DNA from: Microglena sp. YARC
Lineage: Eukaryota; Chlorophyta; Chlorophyceae; Chlamydomonadales; Chlamydomonadaceae
DNA: 64,000 nucleotides
Assembly (NCBI GenBank): GCA_022414725.1
Contig: CM039462.1
Location: forward strand, 50,011,876 to 50,075,875
Direction of reading: 5' to 3'
Shown: one piece after another, positions 13,076 through 24,958 of the stretch
How the letters are laid out: the number at the start of each line of letters is the position of its first letter
How positions within the stretch are numbered: position 1 is the stretch's first letter
Position numbers and translations under genes: made by a program
Notes under the pieces: model-generated
What the model was told of the DNA's origin: nothing
What the model saw: the letters and a program-made list of their open reading frames with translations, nothing else
Database searches by the model: none

Positions 13076-16000
13076 CTACTTCTTGACTCTCCACAAGGCG
13101 CGGACCTCAGCTCCAAGTGCACCTATCTGCTTGTTCTGGCTCTGCAATGTAGCGACGGCGATAGCGTTAATCTGATCAGTGCGAACCATCTTGAAGTCAT
13201 CCACACGTGTTCCCAACACGAAGAGGACGTCCTCGTCCTCAATACCAGGCATCGCGATAGAAGACAAAACGGTCACCAGGTCACCCTCACGACGCAAAAC
13301 GGTCACGAAGAAGGTCTCGCCACCCGGGGCACGGCACTTAAGCACTGCATCATCGACGATGCGCGCGTTCGTCTCAGCGGAGAGAGACACATCAGATATG
13401 GAGACCACACACTCCCTGTCGTCACGAGAAATAATGGGGAGGGAGCTATAAATGTCGTCACGAAAGCCGAGGTCGTGCTCACGCAATCAGGAGCCACGCT
13501 CTCGACCTCCTGAGCGATGAAACCGACCATGGAACCAGGGTGCTCCACGTGTCAACGTACTCGAATCGCTTCACGGACAGACGCTCTAATCAAGTCGTCC
13601 GCAAACATAAGCCTCAATGCCAGTCTTGGGACGTCTGAGAAGACAACGAACTCTGAGCGATCACCTTCGCAGAACAGTTCATGGAAAACACTTCCACACT
13701 ACTCTGCACGTCCACGGGGTAGCCAGGCTCGTGAATACCCACACCCACACGCCCGTCGAAAGCAGCAGTTCTACGCACAAACAGACCGTCCTCTATCACG
13801 ACGTCACCCTGAACGTCAAGGTGAACGTTAGAAAACTCGGGGGCAAGGGCGTTAGGTAGAGAAGGAGCATTCGAGTTCATGTTCGAGCCAACGAACAAAG
13901 TGTTGCCAACAAAAGCGTTAGAACGCAGGGCAAGAGAACTGTTCAGGGCAGTGTCTCCATTGACCTCGAAAAGGACAGACCCCAATGCAACGTTTGAAGA
14001 AGCCATCGGTAATGTACCGGAAAGAACGGTGGTCGTGTTGGATGAGATTGATCCCGCGTCAGTGTGGAAGTTGGAATGTCCTCCGCTGATGACCACTGAC
14101 TTAAGAACTGCGCTATTTCCTGTCAGACTCCCTATGACGGACAATGAGCCGTCGACCATCAAGGAGCCGGTGGTGAAAAGGTTTTTGGCAACAACGTCAC
14201 CCCCCGCGCAGGTGATAAACTCGTCCCATGCAAGCGGGAGATTCCTGTTGGCAGTGCCAGGGACGGATTTCTCCAAGGCGAGGTTGTCGACAATTGCACC
14301 ACTGCCCAACAGCTGCGCCTTGTTGAGGATACCGGTGCCGGTGGTGTAGGTAGTAGAACTCGCCCACACGTCGCCGCGGAAGACGGAAGCCCCTGCAACT
14401 CCTGCCACACAGTCAGATCGCACGCCCCTGAAGAAGGACTCGTTGCTGTTCACGTAGACGCCATCAGTTGCGCACACAGATCCCACCACGTCTAGCGCGT
14501 GCGATGGATTAGAGGTGCCCATGCCGACGAATTTGTTAGATGTATACATTGACACCAAGCCTGAAGTGTTGCTCAATGAGAATGCGAGGTTGTTTGACTG
14601 GTACACTAGCAACGTGTTGGTGGCGGTTGAGGGGCCGCTGAATGCGGCGTTCGAGTTGATGTAGTTGCCCCACTGGTTGGAGTTCCAGCCACTGAAAACG
14701 GCCCCATTTTGGTAGATCTGTCCTGAGAAGTTGATGTCACCGTTAATGTCTACGGTATACTCCGCATTGCTGGTAGGGAACATGTTAATACCAAAGTTGT
14801 TGGAGCTTGCGGACAGAGTCGCTGATCCTCCCAAGTTGCTCTGAGTCACAGTGGACACTCCGTTGTACAGGGTCGCCGAAGAAAACAGGTGAAGCTCGTT
14901 GGAGAGCGTGCTAGTTCCCTCCACCATCAAGTTGCTGTTCACATCTAGGATACCCTCCACCAACAAGTTGCTGCGAATCTCCTCGGACGAGTAGATGACG
15001 ATGTTGCTCACGTTGTAAGTGATAGAGTCCACACTCAGGTCACCAAGGATGGTCACGTTGCTCAGGAAGCTTGCGGAGCTGGTCACGGCCATTGTGATGG
15101 AGAAAGTCGAGGCACCGGTCACAAACATGGAGTTGTCGAGAACAGTGGCCCCGTCGACCGTTAGGGTGTTGGACAGAGTGGATGCCCCGATCACCAGAAG
15201 GGAGTTGTCGACAGTGGCTGCTCCGGACACAGTGAGGGAACTGGAGAGCGTGGATGCGCCGGTCACAAACAGGGAGTTGTCGACAGTGGCTGCTCCGGAC
15301 ACAGTGAGGGAATTGGAGAGCGTGGATGCGCCGGTCACAAACAGGGAGCTGTCGAGAATAGTTGCACCGTCGACAGTTAGGGTATTGGATAGGGTGGACG
15401 TTCCCATCACGAGGAGGTTATTCTGAAGACTGGCGGGGCCGTACACGTCGACGGAGTTGGACAGAGTGGATGCCCGGTCACAAACATGAGTTGTCGAGAT
15501 AGTGGCGCCGTCCACAACGAGGGTATTGGATAGGGTGGACGTTCCCATCACGAGGAGGTTGTTCCGAAGACTGGTGGGGCCGTACACGTCGACAGAGTTG
15601 GACAGAGTGGATGCCCCGGTCACAAACAGGGAGTTGTCGAGAATGGTGGCGCCGTCCACTGTGAGGGAATTGGAGAGGGTGGATGCGCCAGTCACGAGCA
15701 TGGAATTGTCGAGAATAGTGGCACCATCGACCGTTAGGGTGTTGGACAGAGTGGACGCCCCGATCACCAGAAGGGAGTTGTCGACAGTGGCTGCTCCGGA
15801 CACAGTGAGGGAATTGGAGAGAGTGGATGCGCCGGTCACAAACAGGGAGTTGTCGAGAATAGTGGCACCGTCGACAGTTAGGGTATTGGAGAGGGTGGAC
15901 GTTCCCATCACGAGGAGGTCATTCTGAAGACTGGCGGGGCCTTACACGTCAACGGAGTTGGACAAAGTGGATGCGCCGGTCACAAACAGGGAGTTGTCGA

Positions 16001-17677
16001 CAATGGTGGCACCGTCCACAATGAGGGTGTTGGAGAGGGTGGATGCGCCGGTCACAAACAGGGAGTTGTCGAGAATAGTGGCACCGTCGACAATTAGGGT
16101 GTTGGAGAGGGTGGATGCTCCTGCGACGAAGAGGTCATTCCGAAGACTGGCTGGACCGTACACGTCAACAGAGTTTGACAGGGTGGATGCCCCGGTCACT
16201 AACAGGGTATTGTCGAGAATAGTGGCTCCGTCCACAATGAGGGTGTTGGAGAGGGTGGATGCACCGGTCACCTTGAGTGCGTCCCCAAATGTGGTGACTC
16301 CTTGAACCGCAAACTTGCTCGACACGTAAACGTCATTGGAGAATGACGCCACCCCATCCACCTGGAGACCGGACTTCGCTACCAAGTTGCTATAGACATC
16401 CAGAGTATCTTTGATTATGACCGCGCCTTCGAATGTCTGCGCACCATCAGATAGGAAGAATGTGTTGCCTGTAACGATCAAGTCGTTGGACATGGTGGTT
16501 ACCCCCTTTATAAAAACGTTGTCAAGTCGTCGCCAATTAAGGTTTTACCACCCAAGGACACGTTGCTCCGCACGTCCATGACACCCTCCACAAGCAAGTT
16601 GCTGCGCAACTCCTCGGATGCAAAGACAACGATGTTGATCACATTGTAGGTGCCGGTGTCAACGCTGAGCTGCCCGAGGACAGTCACGTTACTAAGGAAG
16701 GTGGAACTGTTCGCGAAAGAGATCTCGTTGGAAAACGTGGACGCACCCATGACCAGCAGGGTGTCGTCCAAAATGGTAGCACCGTCCACCGTTAGGGAAT
16801 TGGAAAGGGTAGCAGCACCAGTCACCATTAGGGTATTATCCAATGTAGTAGCGCCGTCAACAATCAGAGAATTGGAGAGGGTGGATGCACCAGTTACCAG
16901 TAGGGTATTATCGAGGGTGGTGACTCCGTCAACTATTAGGGAATTTGAAAGGGTGGCAGCACCAGTTACCAGTAGGGTATTATCGAGGGTGGTGACTCCG
17001 TCAACTATTAGGGAATTTGAAAGGGTGGCAGCACCAGTTACCAGTAGGGTATTATCGAGGGTGGTGACTCCGTCAACTATTAGGGAATTTGAAAGGGTGG
17101 CAGCACCAATTACCAGTAGGGTGTCCTGCAAGGTGGTTGATAGCCCGACATCTAGCGTCTCTCTGATTGTGACGTTAGATGACACGTTGATGGACCCGTC
17201 CACGTCAAGTTCTTGGGTCGGGTTGGGGGTGTTAACACCCAAGTAGGTCCCTGAGGACCAGATGTTTGCCTTACCTGTAGCATTGGACATGGACACATTG
17301 GACCCCAGCTGGGCCTTGCCGTTCATGGTGAAGTTATTGACGTACATACTTTCCCATCAAGATGCATCAGATCCGAAGGTCACGTTGCATGACGATGCTG
17401 GGATGATGGACCCTGTGGTGTACATTACATCCCCCTGTGCGGAGAGCTGCACTCCGCCTGAGTCGTTCATCATGGACAACTTGGCATCCCTCACTGTGAC
17501 CTCGGTTTGCTCGAACGAAACTAGCGCAAAATTATTGCTTTGTGTTCCTACCAGAATCTTTTAAGAAGAGCCTCCGTTGATACCGTGGATCAGCAAATCT
17601 CCAACTGCAGAGTTAGTGAACTGATATCCTGAGAATGGAGCGATCGTTAATGTCGCCAAAGGTATCCCAGTCGCCAT
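13076..17677 (-). CDS. S74 fibre protein F1 (broken into several frames)
   Basis: The start is an ATG at 17677-17675. The same frame continues through TAA (17563-17561), TGA (17359-17357) and, after a one-base slip near 16500, TAA (15944-15942). The body is built from a 24-residue repeat (ASTLSNSLTVDGATILDNSL) followed by a more varied stem with NFGINMFPTSNAEY and GMGTSNPSHALDV motifs typical of tail-fibre trimers. The C-terminal 190 residues form a peptidase-S74 intramolecular chaperone domain scattered over three frames: an SD..R..KTGIEA region near 13640, LERLSVKRFEYVDTW near 13580 and GFIAQEVESVAPD near 13530, then a coiled-coil tail ending near 13076. The S74 family trims itself off after helping the fibre trimerise. 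At 15942 sister repeats carry TAC (Tyr) where this copy has TAA, showing a point nonsense change. Confidence 0.8.
15100..17120 (-). repeat. 72-bp coding repeats in F1
   Basis: A 72-bp unit coding ASTLSNSLTVDGATILDNSL plus FVTG recurs in tandem at about 15100-16270 and again at about 16740-17120. Units are similar but not identical. One copy near 15470 carries three compensating indels compared with its neighbours. Confidence 0.8.
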
Positions 17678-17734
17678 AGTTTTGTTTCAGTGGTTGTAAT
17701 AGTTAATAATAATTTATTTAGCCCGGGGAAGAAT

Positions 17735-18933
17735 TTACTTGATGGGAAGATGCACAACGGAGCCGAACTTCCTCTTCTTCGTTGATTTTGTCTGTAATTT
17801 ACCCCCACTACACTGCTCACACATTTGAGAGAGCGTCTCGCAGATCTTCGCGCGGTCCCAGTTATACTTCCGTTGCGGGTCGGTCGAGTGCAACATTTGA
17901 CGCGCGATGTCTTCCAGCTCGTCATCGTTCATCGAACCCGAGTCTACCTTCTCCGTGATGAAAATATGTCGTAGCATGGTCACTCCAGTCGCACGTCCGA
18001 ACAGACGAGAAAACACGCTCTGCACCCACCGTCCGTACGCATTGTTCCTGGCGAACGGTAGGTTGTGTCCGCGGCGGGTCACGAACACGTAGTCGCGTGG
18101 CCAGTGACGCAGACTGTCCAGGAGGTCTGCGGTGGCGCTATGAGGAAGATCCGTCTCGACACGACCGTAGGAGGCGGACGTCTTGTACTTGTTCAATACG
18201 ATGTAGGCGGTGGCAGCATTAACGGAAGACGCCCGGCGCAATACCAAGTAGTTTTCTGAAGACAAACGAGGGTCCGTGTCCTCGTAGATGCGCAAAGCTC
18301 CCATGTCAGCGCGTTTAGGAGGCATCGAAAGGACGAATGACAACAACAAATGTCAAGGGTAGCTTGAAGAGTAGTAGTAGTGTTAGTAACATCTCCGCCC
18401 TTCAGCTCTTGGTACTTGGAATCGATTTGGTCGAGGCCGACGTACTTCTCGAGTTGCCGCTCCGAAGGCATGTGCTGTTTGTAACGAGACTCTTGAAACG
18501 CGCGAGCATGTCCGTGAAATTCTGTCCAACGAGCACGTGCAGATGCAGCGCGGGGGTCGTCACGTAAGGAAGGAGTGTACCGCAAAAAGGCCAATATGGC
18601 GGTCAAAAAGTTACGTCGCGTAGACATGTTAGAGTACCGCACACGCAACACGTCGTACGCAGCGTCGATGTCATCTACCGTTGTGAAAGATGAATTCTTC
18701 GGAGATGATGATACCACCAAAGACTTCTTCGCAGAAGACTTCTTCTTCACAACAGAACGTCCGCCAATAACTATTATATCCAATCTCAATTCAGGGAACA
18801 CAGATGTTTCCAAAGTAGACAATCGGTTAAGGTAGTTGGAGATAGAGCTCTCTCTAACACCCTCTGATAATGCGAAGGAACGGAACTCGGACCGTAGATC
18901 ACCGTCAGTCTTGGAATTAGAAGGATTCTTCAT
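17735..18933 (-). CDS. Tyrosine recombinase (integrase), frameshifted
   Basis: Two overlapping minus frames (18933-18193 and 18349-17735) join near 18345 into about 395 residues. The N-terminal part has a core-binding-like helical region (STRRNFLTAILAFLRYTP). The catalytic part shows box I with Arg in MPPKRADMGALRIY, a beta-hairpin Lys in VLNKYKTSASYG, TMLRHIF for the second Arg, and MLHSTDPQRKYNW with the His/Trp position and the Tyr nucleophile. This arrangement matches integrases of giant viruses and their virophages. Such enzymes cut and rejoin DNA at specific sites through a 3'-phosphotyrosine, and could serve genome integration or concatemer resolution. As read, the frameshift separates the core-binding half from the catalytic half, so the gene is either inactive or misassembled. 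Confidence 0.8.
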
Positions 18934-19006
18934 CTTACAATTTGTTTGTTTTTATTTTGTATGTTGGACAAGTCAATTCTTTACACACAATCCAATCCAT
19001 TCAAAA

Positions 19007-19648
19007 TTAATCAACATTGTTCACGACGATGGGGGAGGTGGTGACATCGCACGCAATGTCATCGCACGCAATGTCATCGCATCCGCTATCGATCAATGAA
19101 AACATGCCCTTCACGACCATCTGCAACTTCTCCGTGTTCGTCGCATAAGGACATGTAACGTCCTCAATAACGCCCTTCAAAACATTGATCACACTACGCA
19201 AAACTTGGTTCCGAGCAGTCATAATCTCCAAAGAGTTACCGATAGAAACCGCAGTTGCGTCTTCAACCATGTCCACGTCGCGACTCCCTGTTTCAATGCC
19301 AGAAGATGACGAAGAAGCCCCTGCACGCTTCTCAACCAACCACAACTTGCGGAGACGCTTCCACTCCCGACGAACCATTTCAGCAAGTTCGTCGCACTCC
19401 GATTCACCAATATCTGCACGCGCATCCTCAGAACGCTCCAGAAGGAACAAAAGAGCCGTCTTAGGCTTAGTGTTGTCCATGGAGGTGAGACGAATCCATT
19501 CGGTAACGTCGTTCTTCACAAGCGTCAGGTAGGAACGAAGGGTAGTCTCTTCACGATCCAGGTTCAGAGAACGCAGCAAACGGGAATGTGCGATCTCATA
19601 CTCGCGGTTCTTTGTAGACAACAACTCTGAAACGGTGGTCAGGTTCAT
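19007..19648 (-). CDS. Hypothetical helical protein
   Basis: The frame of about 213 residues is best started at the internal ATG at 19648 (MNLTTVSELLSTKNREYEIA), since upstream codons lie in an AT-rich intergenic stretch. The protein is charged and helical, with a Ser-rich linker (GASSSSSGIE) and a short repeat near the C-terminus (DDIACDDIACD). No family is recognised. It is divergent from the gene at 19774, and the 125-bp spacer is AT-rich and probably holds both promoters. Confidence 0.6.
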   Translation of the reverse strand: MNLTTVSELLSTKNREYEIAHSRLLRSLNLDREETTLRSYLTLVKNDVTEWIRLTSMDNTKPKTALLFLLERSEDARADIGESECDELAEMVRREWKRLRKLWLVEKRAGASSSSSGIETGSRDVDMVEDATAVSIGNSLEIMTARNQVLRSVINVLKGVIEDVTCPYATNTEKLQMVVKGMFSLIDSGCDDIACDDIACDVTTSPIVVNNVD

Positions 19649-19773
19649 TTTAAGGATGCGATCGTATCCTATTTGTATTTTTGTTGTCGAAGATTCTTTA
19701 TACCGTCTATGTGGAGTGCGTCTGGAAAATCCACTTTTTTCCGACACGTGAAAGTAGTAAAACACAAAACAAT

Positions 19774-20763
19774 ATGTCAGCTACACACAACAGACAGCTC
19801 TCCCTCGTGTACGACAGGTACTCCACAGACCTTCTTGCGGAACTGCAGGAGTTCGACAAGACGGTCGGTCAAGAGGAATCAACTAACCATGCCTCAACGG
19901 AAGAGGACGCAGCAATACGCAGAGCGGCCACAAACATGGATAAAGAGAAACTGAAGACCGTGCACGACTCCTTCGAGTTCTATCCTGGAATCAGTGCAGG
20001 TAGGGCCCTAGCTATCGCAACGTCCACACATGACAAGAGCAAGGTGCGAGTGTATCTCCCAGTCCTAGCAACACTGTGCCTCACATGGACTAAGATTGAT
20101 GACCCAACGACGACACTAGATGGAGCAGCACTCGTGAAAGTGGTCCTAGACAACATATCAAAAATCCAGCAAAAGGCTAATGATGATGGTGATAATAATG
20201 ATAAAAATACCAATACTAAGACCTGCGCCAGTAATTTCATAGGTGACGACATAGACGACCTGGATGTACGAGAGATGCTCAAGAGATTAGCAAACAACGT
20301 CGCGAATGATGATGGTACAAAAGGCAATGATGATGGTACTTAAGGCATGGACGCGGTCTTCCAGGAAATCGCAAACGATATCGACATATCCAGTATTGCG
20401 GAATCGCTCTCAGGAGGAGACGGACAACTCGATATAGCAAAACTATTCGAAAACAATGGGCTCATCGGAAACATAGTCAGCTCAGTTAGTTCAAAGATCC
20501 AACAACAAATGGCTAACGGAGACGCAGACTTGGTAGGCGAGGCGATGGGCATCATGTCATCCTTCGGGAAATGTAACTCCTTCGCCAACGCAAACAAGAA
20601 CAACAACAAGAGCAAGAGCAAGAATCTCGATAAATCGATTTCGACATCAACAAGAAAGAACAATCACAACAATGCCGGGAACGCCCCGATGATGCCACCA
20701 GGAATGGGTGATTTCATGGCCGAAATGTTCAAGTCACTCAACACCAACAACATGAAGAATTGA
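19774..20763 (+). CDS. Acidic/Asn-rich protein with in-frame TAA
   Basis: An ATG at 19774 opens a frame that reaches TAA at 20341-20343 and resumes three bases later in the same frame at ATG 20347, ending at 20763. Read through, it is about 329 residues. The first part is helical and ends in acidic, Asn-rich low complexity (NDDGTKGNDDGT). The second part has IANDIDISSIAESL, a Gly/Met helical segment (LVGEAMGIMSSFGKC) and a Pro/Met-rich tail (APMMPPGMGDFMAEM). The near-seamless continuation suggests one gene with a nonsense codon, but two tightly spaced genes are possible. Asn/Lys-rich tails are common in giant-virus virion proteins. Function unknown. Confidence 0.6.
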
Positions 20764-20782
20764 ATATAGAAAGTTTACTTTG

Positions 20783-21008
20783 TCGATTCTCTCCAGAAAC
20801 CAGCACTTACTCGGACCGGGACCGCTCCTCTGCTCTCACAATCGCAAGGCTGCACTGCATGGAACTGTTGGGTCAAGGGAGACCGCTTCCATTTTGCAGA
20901 GATGCGTGTTGTTGATGGGCTACAAAAAACATGATGGTGTTCCACTGCAATGTGGGTTGCTACACCATAAGGCACACACTCCGGTACACTCAAGAAAGCG
21001 GTTTCATT
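20783..21008 (+). mobile_element. Solo Fanzor 3' tail (plus orientation)
   Basis: This matches the 3' end of the Fanzor gene at 47.7 kb and continues through its downstream non-coding part. It starts in the RuvC-III region ([15 protein letters not shown] in translation), passes the stop, then reaches the conserved tail with GTGGGTTGCTACACC and ends at GCGGTTTCATT. The outermost TIR bases are missing. No transposase sequence remains, so this is a truncated derivative lying between two viral genes. Confidence 0.8.
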
Positions 21009-21029
21009 AATGATATTTAGCGGACGTCG

Positions 21030-23543
21030 TCATTCAACGACCAGACGGAAAAACGGAATAGACAATACAACGATAAAGGTGTTGAACAAAATGTCCTTCA
21101 TTGCACGCATCCCTATCAATGGGTCATACCTGTACCTGAAGAACCTCTTATCTTTCACGACCAACCCGATCGAAACAGCAAGAATGCTCATTACAACATT
21201 AGACGTGCAATAGTCAACCACAATGGCAACCCAAAGATTGCGTTTGATCATCGGATCCACAGGATCCGAAAGCAACCAGTCAACAATCAAAAGGACTACG
21301 AACAACAAAGCATTGATTGCAAGGTCAAACAATAAAAACAAGGCAACGAAATACAAAGGGGATGGAGGATTCTGAGAGTACGACGTCGTAGGATCGCTCT
21401 CGATCCGACGCTGAAACATAGAGTACGCAAACCGCAAAGACATCCAAAAGAAGAAAACACGAACGACCTTGATCACGTACGATACCAGAAACACATGGGA
21501 CATCAACACGTCAACCCATGACAACGTGCCCCGAATGTGCACGTCTATAATCCAATTCCCCTTCTTCTCAACCCAATCGATGAAATTACCAAACAACTTC
21601 ATAACCATCTTCTCCTGCTTCTCGTCCAAACGCACGATCATTGCCCCGTTAGTGACATTCATTGTAACCACCAGCGTGTTGTCCACATCCGATATGATCA
21701 CCTGAATCACACTCTCATTGATGTAGTCCACGATTTTGTCTCGCGTTTCAAGGTACATCGTAACAAGTTTCCGAGACAGCTCGTCACCGATTTCAGGATT
21801 CTGTTGCATCTTCTCATCCCAATACATCACGTAAGCCAATGCGTCTTGATGCTGCTCAAGAATGAAAGACGTGTTCTCCTCCAGAAAAGTATTCACGATA
21901 TTCTGCAAAGTAGAAATGTACGACTTGTAAGCGGAAACCTTCATTTCACGGGCGGACTGCATATTCAACAACATGTTCCCATCATTCGTCGTCCTATCCG
22001 AAGCAGCCTGCTTGTCCAACGCACTCAAACGAGAAATGAGTTGGCCCTTGGCATTATCGATGCCACCGGAAAGAAGCTTGTTTTCACTGATCTTCTCATA
22101 GAAACCACTCAACTGGTTCACGTACGTATCAAGGAATTCGTCGTCAATACGACGGTGCATCAACCCACCCGACGACTTCTTAAACCACGTCGGATTACGA
22201 GAGGGAGTCTTCAACTTGTTGTACTCGTCTAAAATAGACTTGGGGGCATCCGCAGAAGAACTCGTCGTCTCTTTGTAAGAACCGAGATCCTCAATCTTCA
22301 AACGATCCATAACCCCCTGCTTTTTCTTCGCCACCTCTAAGAACTTCTTCAACTTAGAAACAACCTCATCAACATCGAGCAGAAGACCCACGTACTGCAA
22401 ATCCTTTGTCGCCTCTAAAATATACGTCAAGTCCTCGATGTGCTGTTGGAGAATACCGATATTGTCCCCTCCAGTGGGACCCTTCGTCTTATTCTGCCGA
22501 TCAACAAGATTAAGGAGCTCATCTTTCATCTTGTTCGTACCGTCTCGGACAAGGTTCGCAGTGGCGTCCAAAGGCTCCTTCACCAAGGACACAAACGTGT
22601 CGGGACTCAATAAATGATCGATATCCCCGCTTTCTTTATTGCTACCCCCCTTGCGTTCGGTAAGGTCCCTGAGTTTGTAAGGCTTATCCGCATTTGCAAG
22701 CGCTGTTGCAAGGTCCTTGTTCGCTACTAACAGACTGCCCTTCAGATTGCGAACCTGACGCTTGTACTGGGTGAAAATAACATCATCGTCCATGACAACA
22801 AGCTGGTCCGGCACGGGGGTGAAATCACGCGGATCTATGGAAATATCGTCTATACCACCGATCTTCTCCGTGATGTCATTCAGGATACCGATCATGTTTA
22901 CTTTCATCCGGTTTTTCGAAGCATCCGATGTCGATGGGGACACCCCACCCCACCCCACACTCCGGGGATTGGACATCGATACAAAACTAGAGTAGTTACT
23001 CTCAAATGAGTTGATCAACACCTCAACCTCCTTGAGTTTCTGCGCGCTATTGCGGATCTTCTTCACGGAGGCAGCTTTATCATCCAAGAAACCCTTCCAC
23101 CGGGCCAGGACATCCGACAAGACTGCCGCATTCAATGCTGAATAATCAACCAAAGCAGTCTTCGTCGCGTCCGGCAACATCGTCGTGCGCGGAATCCCCT
23201 CGATCGTGCGAAGGAGGGTAGAGAGTCGGCTAGAGACCTCCGCTGATGAGGCAGACGTAACGGATTTCAATGACTCGACGATAGCCACCACAAGCAAAGT
23301 CTTGCTCACCAGGTCGCGAATGGTCGTCGTTCTCTGCCCACCCACACCTGCTGCCACCGGAATCTGTGTCTTGGAAGAAGAGTTGTTGCCATTAGAATAC
23401 GGAGAAGAACTCTTAGCTTCCTTATTAATCAATGCTAATTTTGGATCCCCAACCCTGGGACCCAAAACCGGACGATTGCTCCCGAACGCGGGTGCAGAGG
23501 ATGATGCCGTAGGAGGTTTTGACGGGTAGGGGGAGGCCGACAT
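21030..23543 (-). CDS. Large C-terminal multi-span membrane protein
   Basis: An intact frame of 837 residues starts with a Pro/Ser-rich segment (MSASPYPSKPPTASSS). A long helical, charged central region with coiled-coil character follows. The C-terminal 220 residues carry about four hydrophobic spans (near VLMSHVFLVSYVIKVV, YFVALFLLFDLAINALLF, WVAIVVDYC and ILFNTFIVVLSIPFF). The pattern FFRYRYDPLIGMRAMKD followed by a final span ending IPFF resembles a large virion membrane protein conserved in phycodna- and mimivirus relatives; that link is from memory. It probably sits in the inner membrane of the particle. No frame damage is visible, unlike many neighbours. Confidence 0.75.
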   Translation of the reverse strand: MSASPYPSKPPTASSSAPAFGSNRPVLGPRVGDPKLALINKEAKSSSPYSNGNNSSSKTQIPVAAGVGGQRTTTIRDLVSKTLLVVAIVESLKSVTSASSAEVSSRLSTLLRTIEGIPRTTMLPDATKTALVDYSALNAAVLSDVLARWKGFLDDKAASVKKIRNSAQKLKEVEVLINSFESNYSSFVSMSNPRSVGWGGVSPSTSDASKNRMKVNMIGILNDITEKIGGIDDISIDPRDFTPVPDQLVVMDDDVIFTQYKRQVRNLKGSLLVANKDLATALANADKPYKLRDLTERKGGSNKESGDIDHLLSPDTFVSLVKEPLDATANLVRDGTNKMKDELLNLVDRQNKTKGPTGGDNIGILQQHIEDLTYILEATKDLQYVGLLLDVDEVVSKLKKFLEVAKKKQGVMDRLKIEDLGSYKETTSSSADAPKSILDEYNKLKTPSRNPTWFKKSSGGLMHRRIDDEFLDTYVNQLSGFYEKISENKLLSGGIDNAKGQLISRLSALDKQAASDRTTNDGNMLLNMQSAREMKVSAYKSYISTLQNIVNTFLEENTSFILEQHQDALAYVMYWDEKMQQNPEIGDELSRKLVTMYLETRDKIVDYINESVIQVIISDVDNTLVVTMNVTNGAMIVRLDEKQEKMVMKLFGNFIDWVEKKGNWIIDVHIRGTLSWVDVLMSHVFLVSYVIKVVRVFFFWMSLRFAYSMFQRRIESDPTTSYSQNPPSPLYFVALFLLFDLAINALLFVVLLIVDWLLSDPVDPMIKRNLWVAIVVDYCTSNVVMSILAVSIGLVVKDKRFFRYRYDPLIGMRAMKDILFNTFIVVLSIPFFRLVVE

Positions 23544-23682
23544 CGCACTTTACTTATTACTTGTACATCTCAAAAAAATGGCGGTACCTTGACGATACGT
23601 ACAGTCGGAGACGCAATTTGAATTTCAGGATGGTAATAATGTAACTTCAATAAAATAAAATGGGATACCCCGCATCTTTATC

Positions 23683-24906
23683 TTAAGAGTCACGTTTGCT
23701 GCGGCTACGCCCCGATTTAGTATTGGTACTACGCTTGCTTTCCTGCACCCACCATCGCAGCGCATCACGCGCAGTTGACAGGTGCGCCAATGGGTCGCCG
23801 TAGTCCACCAGACGGAACGCCAATGCCAGCGCGCGCTCGCGCATGCGAACCGACAGAGCATCGTCGTAAATGCACACAAACGCCGTCAAGATCAGACCGA
23901 TGTCCTAAAGGTCAAAGGATTGCGCGTAACGATCAAGAAGGTCGAGACGCAGCTTCTTGTCGGTGACCTTGTCAAGCTTGAACAGTGGATTACCGCCGAG
24001 AATCGATCGCAACGCCAGGTTGAAGGACGTGTACGCGGGCGCTACCAATGCACGCATCGGAGGACACATCGCCACTCGCTCCATGTGTCGCGTGACGATC
24101 ATGGTCATGAACACGAGCGAAGCGGCGTAATTCAGTCCACTGGAGAACCAAGCCATCGGAGAGGAGGTGTTGTTCACGAACCCGAACCGCGTATTGTCCA
24201 CATATCTGGCAAGCATCTCAGCATGGTCGGCAGTCTTGCCCCAGTCGATCAGCCGGTAGCGGTCGTCCTTGGCACAGTAAATCATGTTGTCCAGCTTGAC
24301 GTCGCCGTGGATGACCCCGGCACGGTGGATCACGTCGAAGTTCTCGAGGGTCTCACGGACGAACTTGTCCATGTCTGCATCGGAGGAAATTCCCTTGGAT
24401 GCGGCGCTCATCGAGCACCTAAGAGAGAACACGTAAAAGCCGCTGTCACGAGACAGAATAGCTTTCCCACCAAGATCAAGACCGACCACATTGAAGCGCT
24501 TAAATGGAATCGAAGAAAAGGTAGACGCCTTTGCGAGACCGGACGCGCTCACGTTACGGAAAAGCAGTTCAGCTGTACGGATCTCCTCATTGAACGCAGT
24601 GGCGCTGTTTAGGTCCTTGCACACAAACTTGTCGGACACTTTTGTGGTCAACACATTTGAGCAAAATTGTTCCTTTTCCACGGAGGTTGTCAACTTCACA
24701 CGGGTCATCATTCCCTTCTTGTTCTTCTCCAACACATACAGAATCCACGCCCGCCGGCTCTTGGTTTTCTTTACATCTGCCAGCGCAGACACGAGGATGT
24801 GCTTAAAGGTATAGGTATCGGTAGCGTCGGATGGATTTGAGATTTCGATAGTCCGCGCGGTAACGCCGCGACCCAACTCACGTCCGCCTGTTTGGTGTTG
24901 AGCCAT
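23683..24906 (-). CDS. Ser/Thr protein kinase-like, in-frame TAG
   Basis: The start is placed at ATG 24906 (MAQHQTGGRELGRG). Kinase motifs are clear: the catalytic loop IHGDVKLDN (about residues 197-205), corresponding to HRDLKxxN, and the metal-binding LIDWGK (about 216), replacing DFG. The N-terminal lobe is divergent, as in atypical viral kinases. The frame meets TAG at 23907-23905 and continues in the same frame for another 70 residues (AFVCIYDDALSVRMRERALAL) to a basic tail ending at 23683. The extension looks coding, so the TAG probably interrupts the gene. Giant-virus kinases of this kind are often virion-packaged. It is divergent from the phosphoribosyltransferase-like gene at 24959, with only 52 bp between them. 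Confidence 0.75.
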
Positions 24907-24958
24907 TCCTTTTTCAATACACTTACTGCAATTATTACATTTTAATATTGTAACAAAC

